Shown: in pieces, positions 25,823-34,364 of the stretch | How positions within the stretch are numbered: the stretch's first letter is position 1 | How the letters are laid out: every line of letters begins with the position of its first letter | Source of the DNA: Hyphomicrobiales bacterium | GTDB taxonomy: Bacteria; Pseudomonadota; Alphaproteobacteria; Rhizobiales; JAJFHC01 | Direction of reading: 5' to 3' | Assembly: GCA_021775835.1 (NCBI GenBank) | Contig: JAJFHC010000027.1 | Coordinates: 1-40,958, forward strand | DNA: 40,958 bases | Program-made: the position numbers and the translations under genes | The notes under the pieces: generated by a model | Database searches by the model: none | The model's input: only the letters and a program-made list of their open reading frames with translations | What the model was told of the DNA's origin: nothing

Positions 25823-26269
25823 ATGGATGAGATCGACGTGCGGTTGATCCAGCGTCTGCTGGACGATGCAAGGACGAGCCTTGCCGATCTTGCCCGGGAC
25901 GTTGGGTTATCGTCGCCGAGTGTGTCGGAGCGGCTTCGCCGTCTGGAAGATGCCGGCGTCATCGAGGCGTACTCGGTCAGAATTAACCCGAAGGCGCTGG
26001 GTTATCCGTTATCGGCGTGGTTGCGAATCCGCCCTCTGCCGGGCAAGTTGACCACGGTTGTGGAGATCATCAGGAACAGACCCGAGATCGTCGAGTGTGA
26101 CCGGGTCACCGGTGAGGACTGCTTCCTGGCCAAGGCCCATGTCCGGTCGGTGGAGGATCTGGAAAGACTGATCGATGCGATCATTCCATTCGCCATGACC
26201 AATACGTCGATCATCCAGTCCTCGCCTGTCAAAGGACGGGTGCCGCCGTTGGCCAGGCCGGCGAAGTAG
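25823..26269 (+). CDS. Lrp/AsnC-family regulator
   Basis: Product of 148 residues from MDEIDVRLIQRLLDDART, the usual family N-terminus; an ATG 30 bp upstream is possible, and neither has a good Shine-Dalgarno sequence. The HTH is SLADLARDVGLSSPSVSERLRRLEDAGVI. The C-terminal RAM ligand-binding domain contains ECDRVTGEDCFLAKAHVRSVEDLERLID. It likely controls the divergent DMT exporter in response to an amino acid. The intergenic region is AT-rich and has a near-palindrome of 14 bp (ATTGAAATTCCAAT). Confidence 0.9.
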   Translation: MDEIDVRLIQRLLDDARTSLADLARDVGLSSPSVSERLRRLEDAGVIEAYSVRINPKALGYPLSAWLRIRPLPGKLTTVVEIIRNRPEIVECDRVTGEDCFLAKAHVRSVEDLERLIDAIIPFAMTNTSIIQSSPVKGRVPPLARPAK

Positions 26270-26308
26270 GGACGCGTTCGCGGGGCATTGAAGCAATGTT
26301 CCGCGTCC
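26270..26308 (+). terminator. Putative terminator after the Lrp gene
   Basis: GGACGC pairs with GCGTCC (outer arms), and an inner GGGGCATTG pairs with CAATGTTCC through two wobble pairs around an AAG loop. It begins at the base after the stop codon. No strong T-run follows. Confidence 0.5.
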
Positions 26309-26498
26309 GCCGGAGAATGTTTGTAACGTTGCGTTGTCATCCGGCATCCAATCATGAGCGTATAGCGTACGGAGTGTGATGGTTGACACATCCCGGTCGT
26401 GCGCCATTTTCTTGAATTGCGAATGGGCCCACGGAAGTCACGTGAAACAGTCGGCGGCATCGGCGGGACGTATCACCGGAAACGATTAGGACAAGCGA

Positions 26499-26840
26499 TT
26501 GCTCACTAATGATGAAAAGCCTGTCCCGGTCGCGGTTCTCTTGCCCTGTGGACGATCATGTTGGTTTGCCAGAGGTGAATTGCGTTCGCTTGACAGACAC
26601 TTGTCAGGCTCGCTAGATCAGGGGCGATTGAGTGTCGTTTTGCAGATTCTTCCCTTGAGACGCGGAGTCGAAAGTGGCGTTCATTCAATAAAGCTGTTCT
26701 CGGCAAGCTCACGGGCTGATGCGGGCGGGATTTTTGAGGGTCTTTTCGAGGGAATTCAAAGTTTGATTTTGACACGGATCTTCCGGGCCGGGGGCAACGT
26801 CCGGGAGAAGCGCATATTGTCTGGAACAATTCCACAATGA
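26499..26840 (+). CDS. Doubtful 113-residue frame upstream of surface-carbohydrate gene
   Basis: An open frame with a TTG start whose TGA overlaps the ATG of the next gene (ATGA at 26837-26840). The overlap is the main argument for it. Against it are the absence of any recognisable domain, mixed third-codon bases unlike the GC-rich neighbours, and no clear Shine-Dalgarno site. The rest of the 530-bp stretch 26309-26836 shows no other gene. It does contain a TTGACA at 26383-26388 without a convincing -10 box. The frame may simply be leader sequence. Confidence 0.2.
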   Translation: MLTNDEKPVPVAVLLPCGRSCWFARGELRSLDRHLSGSLDQGRLSVVLQILPLRRGVESGVHSIKLFSASSRADAGGIFEGLFEGIQSLILTRIFRAGGNVREKRILSGTIPQ

Positions 26841-28225
26841 GCTTGAGACCGGTTCTCTTGCCAGCCGAAATCAGAGTGCGTGAATTCGACGCAAAGCTTC
26901 TGCTTGCCTGTTGTCTGGCAGAACGAGGTGTTCCCTGTTTTATCGGGCAGCGGACGGAAATTGACCTTATGGCGGGAAAGTTTCCCCAGTCGATCTATGT
27001 TGCAAAAGGATTGACGCCCCAGACCCGACGCCATTTTGTCTCCGCCAAGAATTTCGGTCATGAAATCGTCGCCTGGGACGAGGAGGCCATCTGTTACCTT
27101 ACGCGAGAAATCTATATCGGGCGCCGATGGGGCAGGAGTACTTTGCCGCTGGTTTCGCAATTGATCGCCTGGGGTGAGGACAATGCCGAATTGTGGACCG
27201 AAGCGCTGCAGGGCGAGAACATTCCCATTCACGTCCTTGGCAATCCGCGTGCCGATCTTCTGCGCCCGGAAATGCAGGGGCTGGTGGATCCGGATGCAGA
27301 ATTTCTGCGGCAGCGTTACGGCCGTTTCATCCTGCTTAACAGTAACTTCGGTTCGGCCAACAACATGTTTCCCCACCGAACCCGCTTCAAGGATGACGTC
27401 GATCCCAAGGACCTCCATCCCAACGACCGCATTGGTTTCAATGTCGCCCAGGCCGAATACAAACGGGTGATGTTCCAGCGGATGTTGCAGGTTCCCGCGT
27501 TCTTGGCTGCATCGTTTCCCAACACCCAAATCATAGTACGCCCTCATCCCGCCGAGAATCACGGAGCGTGGCACGAGGCAGCCGCCGGGCATGCCAACAT
27601 CGAAGTAATCCATGAAGGTAGCGTACTGCCCTGGATCAAGGCGTCGGCCTGCGTCGTTCACTCTTCCTGTACGACCGCCCTTGAAGCCTATCTGCAGGGC
27701 GTCCCGGCAATTGCCTTGCGCTTTCCAGGGGGTCACGAATGCGACAACGATCTTCCCAATCTGATCAGTTACTCGGCGTCAGAAAAAGAAGATATGCCGG
27801 TGCTGATTGGTCCAGCTCTGGCCGGTGGTCTTCCTCCCAATGGCAATGGCGGAAAGTCGAAAGTGCTGCTGGATTATTTCATAACATCTCTTGACGGCCC
27901 GTTGGCCTGCGACCGCATTGCCGACTTTCTCGCGGACCTTTCACGCATCGCACCTGCACCAGCGCCTGGACCTCTGGTTCGATTGCTACAGAATGCCAGG
28001 ATCGCGTTTCGCAAGACCACCCGCTACATCAATGCGCGGCGTGGAGACCATCCGGCAAACCCCGAGTTCCGGGAACATCAGTTCCCGGAGTTAACGGCTG
28101 AAGAGGCGAATCAATTGGTTCAGACTTACTCGAAACTGCACAATCGCTTTGATAACGTCAGGGTGCGCAGGGTCGCCCGGCGCGTTTTCGAGGTCCGAGG
28201 TGTGGCCTCCGAGTCAAAACTGTAA
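26837..28225 (+). CDS. Surface-carbohydrate biosynthesis-type protein
   Basis: Product of 462 residues. The N-terminus VLLPAEIRVREFDAKLLLACCLAERGVP and the C-terminal half with IIVRPHPAEN (residues 232-241) and VVHSSCTTALEAYLQGVPAIA (273-293) match the family annotated as surface carbohydrate biosynthesis protein. It has a GT-B-like two-domain build related to the CDP-glycerol/TagB group. It should be cytosolic and act on an envelope polymer or glycan. The last 90 residues are basic and probably accessory. It heads a run of same-strand envelope genes, with 127 bp to the next. Confidence 0.75.
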   Translation: MSLRPVLLPAEIRVREFDAKLLLACCLAERGVPCFIGQRTEIDLMAGKFPQSIYVAKGLTPQTRRHFVSAKNFGHEIVAWDEEAICYLTREIYIGRRWGRSTLPLVSQLIAWGEDNAELWTEALQGENIPIHVLGNPRADLLRPEMQGLVDPDAEFLRQRYGRFILLNSNFGSANNMFPHRTRFKDDVDPKDLHPNDRIGFNVAQAEYKRVMFQRMLQVPAFLAASFPNTQIIVRPHPAENHGAWHEAAAGHANIEVIHEGSVLPWIKASACVVHSSCTTALEAYLQGVPAIALRFPGGHECDNDLPNLISYSASEKEDMPVLIGPALAGGLPPNGNGGKSKVLLDYFITSLDGPLACDRIADFLADLSRIAPAPAPGPLVRLLQNARIAFRKTTRYINARRGDHPANPEFREHQFPELTAEEANQLVQTYSKLHNRFDNVRVRRVARRVFEVRGVASESKL

Positions 28226-28352
28226 CATTTATGACATCGTTGATCGGGGAAATGCGTTTGTCGCGCAATAACCGATTGTTTACAGCCGCAGCCGGCGGTA
28301 CTCTGTCGGCCTTTCGCGGATGATTTGCGTCCCCGCTGCGAGGTTGTACTGA

Positions 28353-29522
28353 ATGTCGCGCACTAACCCTATTCTGCATTCCCTATCGTTCGCCATGAGG
28401 ACAGCGTTGATTACGGTCGCCTTGACGGTTGCCGCGCCAACTATCTCTCATGCCAACGAGCAGCAATTGCAGAGTCTGTTTGTCCGTGTTCTGATCAACC
28501 CAAGTGACATCGAACTGAATCTTCAATACGCGAGCCTCGCCGAAGAGATGGGTCTCACCCGTAAGGCATTGTCGGCATACGAGCGCATTCTCATTCAGCA
28601 TCCCGACAATGAAGACGCGAAGGAAGGTTTCTACCGCGTCCGCCGCAGTCTGGAGCCGGAGTTTACCGACATAACCGTCGACCTGGGTGGCCGTTACGAG
28701 ACCAACGCCCGACAGCTTTCCAATCGTGAGTCGCGCAAGGACGATTTTACCGCGCGGGCGAAGATCTCGGTTCTTGACGAACACAAGGTCGGAAGCACCC
28801 GTTGGCGCACGGAAGGGTCGTTTCTGGGCGATCTTCACTATGACGTCAGCGACTTGGACTACGCTCGCGCGGAAGTAATGACGGGTCCTGTCCTGTCCGT
28901 TGGCAAGACATTGCGGGTCCACACCGCCGTGGGCGGGTCCTACGCCGTTCTGGACGGAGAGGAACTACTCGCCGAGGCTGCGATAAAAATCGGCATTGAG
29001 GGCATTCTCGAAGGGGCGCTCGACAAGCTGGAGATCCGGGCAGGCTACCAGGATCTGGGAAACAAGTTCTCCGACGCAGATGCGATTGTCGTCGACGTGG
29101 TAGGCCGTCTGACGCGGTCGAATGTGCTGATGGACAACGATGTGCTGGCGGCCTATCCGAGATTCAAGTTCAGCAAGCCCTCCAACAGCTCCGGTTCGGC
29201 AACGACGCCTGATCGCCTGTTCCCGGGGGACTACATCCAGGCCGGTGCCACACTTGCCTATTACATGCCCCTTGTCGGCGACATCGTCTTTGGCCTTACG
29301 GCCAACGGGTATTACAGAGATTACGATCAGGAAGTCAGAAACGGAACGAAGGACCGCGAAGACATCTTCCTTTCGCCTGGCGCCCAGGTGGTTTTCAAGG
29401 ATGTGCTCGGTCTTAAGAGCAGCCTGCGACTGGAGTACCGTTACGAAAAGAACCTGTCTAACGACGACTTCGAGGATTTCGACAACCACGTGATATCGAT
29501 CCGTGCAGTGAGGAAATTCTGA
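28353..29522 (+). CDS. TPR plus outer-membrane beta-barrel protein
   Basis: Product of 389 residues. A signal peptide spans residues 1-34 (internal Met15 could also start it), with cleavage after SHA. Residues 50-97 form about one and a half TPR units (NLQYASLAEEMGLTRKALSAYERIL, QHPDNEDAKEGFYRVRR). From residue 105 the sequence alternates polar and hydrophobic residues in strand-like runs (ITVDLGGRYETNAR, LRVHTAVGGSY, SLRLEYRYEK). It ends in Phe, as outer-membrane barrels do. The plan recalls Slam-type TPR-barrel proteins, but the barrel is shorter and I claim no such function. Its TGA overlaps the ATG of the first FecR gene. Confidence 0.75.
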   Translation: MSRTNPILHSLSFAMRTALITVALTVAAPTISHANEQQLQSLFVRVLINPSDIELNLQYASLAEEMGLTRKALSAYERILIQHPDNEDAKEGFYRVRRSLEPEFTDITVDLGGRYETNARQLSNRESRKDDFTARAKISVLDEHKVGSTRWRTEGSFLGDLHYDVSDLDYARAEVMTGPVLSVGKTLRVHTAVGGSYAVLDGEELLAEAAIKIGIEGILEGALDKLEIRAGYQDLGNKFSDADAIVVDVVGRLTRSNVLMDNDVLAAYPRFKFSKPSNSSGSATTPDRLFPGDYIQAGATLAYYMPLVGDIVFGLTANGYYRDYDQEVRNGTKDREDIFLSPGAQVVFKDVLGLKSSLRLEYRYEKNLSNDDFEDFDNHVISIRAVRKF

Positions 29523-30289
29523 TGAATATTCGCTTCGTCACTGTTGCCTTGTGCGTGGCGCTTCTGGCGACGCTGGGGATTGCGCAATCGGCGTTACGCA
29601 TTGGCGTGACAGCGGCTGTCTCCAATCAGGTGACCGGATCGGTAGGCGGTGGAGCGACGCCGCTCAAAGCGGGCGATGCCGTTTTCCAGAACCAGGTCAT
29701 CAAGACAGGCACGGACAGCACCACGCAGCTTCTGTTCAACGACGAGACAGCCCTGACCGTGGGCCCGGGTTCTGAACTGACGCTCGACCGTTTTGTTTAC
29801 AACCCCGCACAACGCACTGGCGACATCGTTTTCAACACCACAAAGGGCGCCTTCCGCTTTGTGACCGGCAACGCCAAATCAGCGTCCTACAAGATCAAGA
29901 CGCCGGTTGCCCTGATCGGGGTTCGGGGCACGATTTTCGACTGGTTCATCGACACGCTCGGCAATCTGGTTCTGATCCTGGTGGAAGGAGAGGTTGAAGT
30001 CTGTCCGACGCCGGCGACCTGTGTAATCGTCAACTCACCGGGCGACTTCATAGTCGTCAAGGCGGACGGCACGGTTGAAGGACCGGCGACCTGGACCGGC
30101 GATCTCTGGAACGTGGCTTTTGGTGTGCCGTTCCCGCTGTTCGGACGCAACACGATCAACAATTTCTCCGAATTCCCGATCACCCTTGATCCAACCGATG
30201 TCAACGACGCGCTTGACGGCAACAGCCTGGAACCGCCGGTTATCTTCGAACCACCACCGATCACTATCACTAAGGGTGGCAGTGATTAG
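29522..30289 (+). CDS. Secreted FecR-domain protein 1
   Basis: Product of 255 residues whose ATG overlaps the barrel gene's stop. Signal peptide 1-21 (cleavage LGIA/Q). The FecR domain, about residues 50-160, contains VFQNQVIKTG, LLFNDETALTVGPGS, GAFRFVTGNAKS and IGVRGTIFD, then VLILVEGEVEV. After it come Cys161 and Cys167 (CPTPATC, possible disulphide) and a shared tail motif PFPLFGRNTINNFS. Unlike classical FecR it has no cytosolic anti-sigma region and no later membrane helix, so it should be a soluble periplasmic protein. It is 130/170 identical to FecR 3 by hand count over residues 21-190. Confidence 0.85.
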   Translation: MNIRFVTVALCVALLATLGIAQSALRIGVTAAVSNQVTGSVGGGATPLKAGDAVFQNQVIKTGTDSTTQLLFNDETALTVGPGSELTLDRFVYNPAQRTGDIVFNTTKGAFRFVTGNAKSASYKIKTPVALIGVRGTIFDWFIDTLGNLVLILVEGEVEVCPTPATCVIVNSPGDFIVVKADGTVEGPATWTGDLWNVAFGVPFPLFGRNTINNFSEFPITLDPTDVNDALDGNSLEPPVIFEPPPITITKGGSD

Positions 30290-30312
30290 GTTGAAATTCA
30301 GGATTTAGACAT

Positions 30313-30356
30313 TACGTTTTCGTGAACGTAGCTGACTCGGCACCGATTCTTGCCGA
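30313..30356 (+). promoter_or_regulatory. Two small inverted repeats between FecR genes 1 and 2
   Basis: TACGTT-N6-AACGTA (30313-30330) and TCGGCA-N8-TGCCGA (30337-30356) lie in the 100-bp gap before the second FecR gene. They may be RNA processing hairpins or an operator; no T-tract follows. Confidence 0.35.
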
Positions 30357-30389
30357 CCGGCAACTTTGTGCGTGAAGGAGACGGTTCCA

Positions 30390-31145
30390 ATGTATTACAG
30401 AGCCTCGATTGTCGGACTGTCCGTTGCCATAATGGCCATGGCGGGTGTCGCCCAGTCTGCGTCGCGCATTGGCGTGACGGCGGCCACAACCAATCAGGTT
30501 ACCGGGGCCATGGGGGGGCCGGCCAAACGGCTGCGCACTGGCGATGGAATATTTCAGAACCAGGTCATTCGAACCAAGGCTTCCAGCACTGCACAACTGC
30601 TGTTTGCGGACGAAACGGCCCTGACGGTTGGCCCGGCCTCCCGTGTCAAGCTGGACAAGTTTGTCTACAATCCAAACAAGAAGGTCGGCAATATTGTTTT
30701 CAGCGCAACCAAGGGCGCCTTTCGATTTGTAACCGGCAATGCAAAATCCAGATCCTACAAGATCACAACGCCGTTCGCGTCGATTGGCGTACGGGGCACG
30801 ATATTCGACGGGTTTCTGACGAAAAAGGCGCTCATCGTGATTCTTGTAGAAGGTGGTGTCGATGTCAGGACCAGAAATGGCAAGACCATTCGCCTGAACC
30901 GACCGGGCAATTACGTTATCGTTCGTGCCGACGGGTCGACCCTTGGACCAGCGGCCTGGAGTGGATCGTTGTGGAATGTGGCGGTCGGTGTGCCCTATCC
31001 GCTGTTCGGGCGCAACACGATCAACAACTTTTCCGATCTGCCGGTCGATCCCCAGGATCTCGACAATGACATCGGTGGCGGCAGTGCTCCAGACCCCGGT
31101 GGGCCGTCCAGTCCGGGCGGTGTAATCATAAAGACGATTCCATAG
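30390..31145 (+). CDS. Secreted FecR-domain protein 2
   Basis: Product of 251 residues from the ATG at 30390, with AAGGAGA about 10 nt upstream; this start makes its signal peptide collinear with both paralogues (cleavage AGVA/Q at residue 21). The FecR domain has the same motifs and is 86/120 identical to FecR 1 over residues 21-140. It differs after that: the CPTPATC segment is replaced by DVRTRNGKTIRLN, with no cysteine, and the tail is a Gly/Pro-rich linker. The PYPLFGRNTINNFS motif is kept. This is the divergent member of the set. Confidence 0.85.
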   Translation: MYYRASIVGLSVAIMAMAGVAQSASRIGVTAATTNQVTGAMGGPAKRLRTGDGIFQNQVIRTKASSTAQLLFADETALTVGPASRVKLDKFVYNPNKKVGNIVFSATKGAFRFVTGNAKSRSYKITTPFASIGVRGTIFDGFLTKKALIVILVEGGVDVRTRNGKTIRLNRPGNYVIVRADGSTLGPAAWSGSLWNVAVGVPYPLFGRNTINNFSDLPVDPQDLDNDIGGGSAPDPGGPSSPGGVIIKTIP

Positions 31146-31207
31146 CAAGCAGCACGGCGCTGACAGGAGGAGTCGTGCTGTAACAAATGTGAGTTTGAGA
31201 GGTGCCT

Positions 31208-31960
31208 ATGTCGCGCCCAATCTTGATTGTTGTTTTTGCCGTTTCTGTGCTGATGTCAGCCAGCTTCGCGCAGTCCGCGCTGAAGATTGGCGTGACGGCT
31301 GCCGTATCGAACAACGTCACGGGATCCGCTGGTGGCGGTGCCAGGACGCTCCGCACAGGCGATGGTGTGTTCCAGAACCAAGTGATCAGAACCGGCGACG
31401 CCAGTTCCGCCCAGCTACTTTTCAATGATGAAACCGCCCTGACGGTTGGGCCTGGTTCCCAGGTGAAGCTCGACCGGTTCGTTTACGATTCCAACAAGCG
31501 GACCGGCGATATTGTTTTCAGCACGGCCAAGGGAGCCTTCCGGTTCGTGACCGGCAACGCGAAATCCGTGTCTTACAAGATCAGGACGCCCGTGGCCCTG
31601 ATCGGTGTCCGCGGTACGATATTCGACTGGCTCGTCACGCCGGCCGGAGATCTGGTCTTGATCCTGGTCGAGGGCGAAGTGGAAGTTTGTCCAACACCGG
31701 CCACCTGTGTGACCGTCAGGACGCCGGGTCACGTACTCCTCGTCAAGGCGGACGGCAGCGTCGAAGGGCCGGTCCAGGCCGGTGGCCAGTTGTGGTGGGA
31801 GGTCCGTGGCCTCCCGTTCCCCCTGTATGGTCGCAAGCAGGTCAACAACCTGTCTGATTTTCCGCTCACTCTGGAACCTTCGGATCTCAACGACGCCTTG
31901 GACAACAATGGGTTTGAAGCGCCACCCGTAACACCGCCGCCGCTGATCGAGATAGACTAA
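31208..31960 (+). CDS. Secreted FecR-domain protein 3
   Basis: Product of 250 residues from the ATG at 31208, with GAGAGG five bases upstream. Signal peptide 1-21 (cleavage ASFA/Q). The FecR domain is at about 50-160, with Cys161 and Cys167 as in FecR 1. The tail motif has drifted to PFPLYGRKQVNNLS and ends in a proline-rich VTPPPLIEID. The near-perfect collinearity with FecR 1 points to local duplication. It lies 93 bp upstream of the cyclase gene on the same strand. Confidence 0.85.
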   Translation: MSRPILIVVFAVSVLMSASFAQSALKIGVTAAVSNNVTGSAGGGARTLRTGDGVFQNQVIRTGDASSAQLLFNDETALTVGPGSQVKLDRFVYDSNKRTGDIVFSTAKGAFRFVTGNAKSVSYKIRTPVALIGVRGTIFDWLVTPAGDLVLILVEGEVEVCPTPATCVTVRTPGHVLLVKADGSVEGPVQAGGQLWWEVRGLPFPLYGRKQVNNLSDFPLTLEPSDLNDALDNNGFEAPPVTPPPLIEID

Positions 31961-32053
31961 CGATTGAGTTCAGGTACAGACTCTGAAATTGTAATTGTTA
32001 ACAGCAATCAATGAGTTGTTGGCGCCTGCGTCTGCATGTTCTAACGTGCAGCC

Positions 32054-34270
32054 ATGAAAAAGAGCATTCCCTATATCCTCGGCATGCTGTCGATTCTGTT
32101 CTGCGCTGTGGTCCTGCGCGCGGCCGATCCGGCGCCTGTGGCGCAGTTGCGGGCCCTTGTTTTTGACATGTTCCAGCGCACCGATCCCCGCATTTACGAT
32201 CCCGACACACCGGTTCGCATCGTCGACATCGATGAAGAATCGATCGCCAAGATCGGCCAATGGCCCTGGTCAAGGACGGTTATTGCGCAGCTTGTTGAAC
32301 AGCTGACGGCGATGGGCGCTGTGGTTATTGCTTTCGACGTCGTGTTCTCCGAGCCCGACCGGACGTCGCCTGAGAATGCCTTGAAGTACCTGCCGGCAAC
32401 CCCGGAGGCCCAGAAGCTTATAGACGTTGCCAAGACCCTTCCGTCCTATGACAAGATACTTGCCGAGTCTGTGGCGAATGCTCCGGTTGTCATCGGACTG
32501 GTTCTCAACAATCAGAAGCAAACCGGGATGCCGGCCGACAAGGCGGCATTTGCACACGCTGGAGATGACCCGCGTGAATTCGTTCCGTCGTTCGAAGGCA
32601 GCGTCCGTAATCTGGAGGGCTTTGAAAAGGCCGCGATTGGCATGGGTTCGTTGAACTGGACGCCGGATATCGATCAGACAATCCGACGTGTGCCGCTGCT
32701 CTTTCGCGTAGGCGACAGGCTTTTTCCATCCTTGTCGGTCGACGCCCTTCGTGTTGCCCAGCAGGCCAGCACCTACATCGTCAAGTCGTCAAACGCCAGC
32801 GGCGAGCAGGCATACGGCGAAAAGACCGGGCTCGTCTCTCTCAAGATCGGTGGTGTCGTCGTGCCCACGGATGGCGAGGGTCAGATCTGGCTCAAGTTTA
32901 CCAAGCACGAACCCAGACGTTTCATTCCCGTGTGGAAAGTCCTGACGAACGCCGTAGACGCATCTGAAGTCGCCGGTCGGATCATCGTCATCGGCACCAG
33001 CGCGGCCGGGCTGTTCGACTTGCGGACGACGCCGCTCGATACGTCGGTTCCCGGCGTCGAGATCCATGCACAGGCCCTGGAGCAGATCGTCTCCGGCGAA
33101 TTCCTGATAAGGCCTGACTATGCACTGGCCCTGGAGATCACATACATGGTCATTGTCGGCGCTGTGCTGGCGTTGCTCATTCTCTGGGTTGGAGCAGAAT
33201 GGAGTGCTGCTTTAGGGATGGCTGCCATTGGATCGATCATGTTCGCTTCCTGGTACCTTTTCACCAATCAGCGGTTGCTGCTTGACCCGCTGTATCCTTC
33301 TTTGGTGGCGGCAACGATCTACACGTTTGGAACCCTGTCGGTTTATCTGCGTTCAGAGTCCGAACGCCGTCAGGTCAGGAGCGCCTTCAGCCGTTACATG
33401 TCACCCGACCTCGTGGCAAAGCTTGCCAACGATCCGGGTCAGTTGGTCCTGGGTGGCGAAAACCGGGACATGACATTGATGTTCTGCGATATCAGGGAGT
33501 TCACAAAGCTGTCGGAGGGTCTAGAGCCGGGTGAGTTGACCGGCCTCGTCAATCGCTTCCTGACCCCGATGACCGACATCATTCTGCGCGAACAGGGCAC
33601 GATCGACAAATACATGGGCGACTGCATCATGGCATTTTGGAACGCGCCGCTCGATGATCCCAATCATGCGCGTCACGCATGCCTGGCGTCGATCGACATG
33701 ATGGTGGCTCTGGAGGAACTCAACGATTCATTCAAACGCGAAGCTGAGGACGCTGGCCGGGAACACATTCCCATCAGGGTTGGTATCGGTATCAGCACCG
33801 GCGAATGCTGTGTCGGCAATATGGGATCGGAGCAACGTTTTGATTATTCCGTCATAGGCGACAATGTGAATGTTGCCTCAAGGCTGGAAGGGCAAAGCCT
33901 GGCTTACGGCGTGACTGTGGTGGTCAATGAGTCGACAAAAGGGACAATGTCGGATTTTGCGTTCGTTGAACTCGATCTGGTCAACGTCAAAGGCAAAGAG
34001 CAGGCCGTCCGGGTTTTCACCATCATCGGAACTGCGGAAAAGGCTGCAAGTGTCGAATTTCAGGAACTCACCCGGCACCACACGGACATGCTGACAGCCT
34101 ACCGTGAACGGCGCTGGGACGATGCCCAGGAATCGCTGGAAATCTGTCGAGGGTACGGGGAAGACGTTCTGATCCGGCTCTATGAAATCTATGAAGAGCG
34201 ATTCACCGTCTATAAGGAAACACCGCCGCCCGAAGATTGGGACGGCGCCTATGTGGCGTTGACGAAATAG
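32054..34270 (+). CDS. CHASE2 sensor, class III adenylate/guanylate cyclase
   Basis: Product of 738 residues. An N-terminal helix (about 6-23) exports a CHASE2 domain of about 330 residues (VRIVDIDEESIAKIGQWPWSR; VIGTSAAGLFDLRTTP; PGVEIHAQALEQI). Three membrane helices follow near 358-380, 385-403 and 412-432, then a catalytic domain at about 470-660. Metal-binding D479 and D523, Lys519, Ser599, Asn606 and Arg610 are all present, so it should be active; Lys plus Ser/Thr at the base-selecting sites favours ATP. The C-terminal tail ends PPPEDWDG, typical of such cyclases. It probably reads periplasmic state, perhaps through the adjacent FecR proteins. Confidence 0.93.
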   Translation: MKKSIPYILGMLSILFCAVVLRAADPAPVAQLRALVFDMFQRTDPRIYDPDTPVRIVDIDEESIAKIGQWPWSRTVIAQLVEQLTAMGAVVIAFDVVFSEPDRTSPENALKYLPATPEAQKLIDVAKTLPSYDKILAESVANAPVVIGLVLNNQKQTGMPADKAAFAHAGDDPREFVPSFEGSVRNLEGFEKAAIGMGSLNWTPDIDQTIRRVPLLFRVGDRLFPSLSVDALRVAQQASTYIVKSSNASGEQAYGEKTGLVSLKIGGVVVPTDGEGQIWLKFTKHEPRRFIPVWKVLTNAVDASEVAGRIIVIGTSAAGLFDLRTTPLDTSVPGVEIHAQALEQIVSGEFLIRPDYALALEITYMVIVGAVLALLILWVGAEWSAALGMAAIGSIMFASWYLFTNQRLLLDPLYPSLVAATIYTFGTLSVYLRSESERRQVRSAFSRYMSPDLVAKLANDPGQLVLGGENRDMTLMFCDIREFTKLSEGLEPGELTGLVNRFLTPMTDIILREQGTIDKYMGDCIMAFWNAPLDDPNHARHACLASIDMMVALEELNDSFKREAEDAGREHIPIRVGIGISTGECCVGNMGSEQRFDYSVIGDNVNVASRLEGQSLAYGVTVVVNESTKGTMSDFAFVELDLVNVKGKEQAVRVFTIIGTAEKAASVEFQELTRHHTDMLTAYRERRWDDAQESLEICRGYGEDVLIRLYEIYEERFTVYKETPPPEDWDGAYVALTK

Positions 34271-34364
34271 GGAAACCGGCCCGGACTATTCAAATTGGTT
34301 CCCGCTATTGTTTCTCGGACGTGTCCGCCAGGCATCAGCCGCGGCAACACATAGTCAAAACATC

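Noticed and set aside
28353..34270. Classical FecIR-type iron-uptake signalling
   Set aside because: No ECF sigma factor, no TonB-dependent receptor, and the FecR proteins lack the cytosolic anti-sigma region and the membrane helix.
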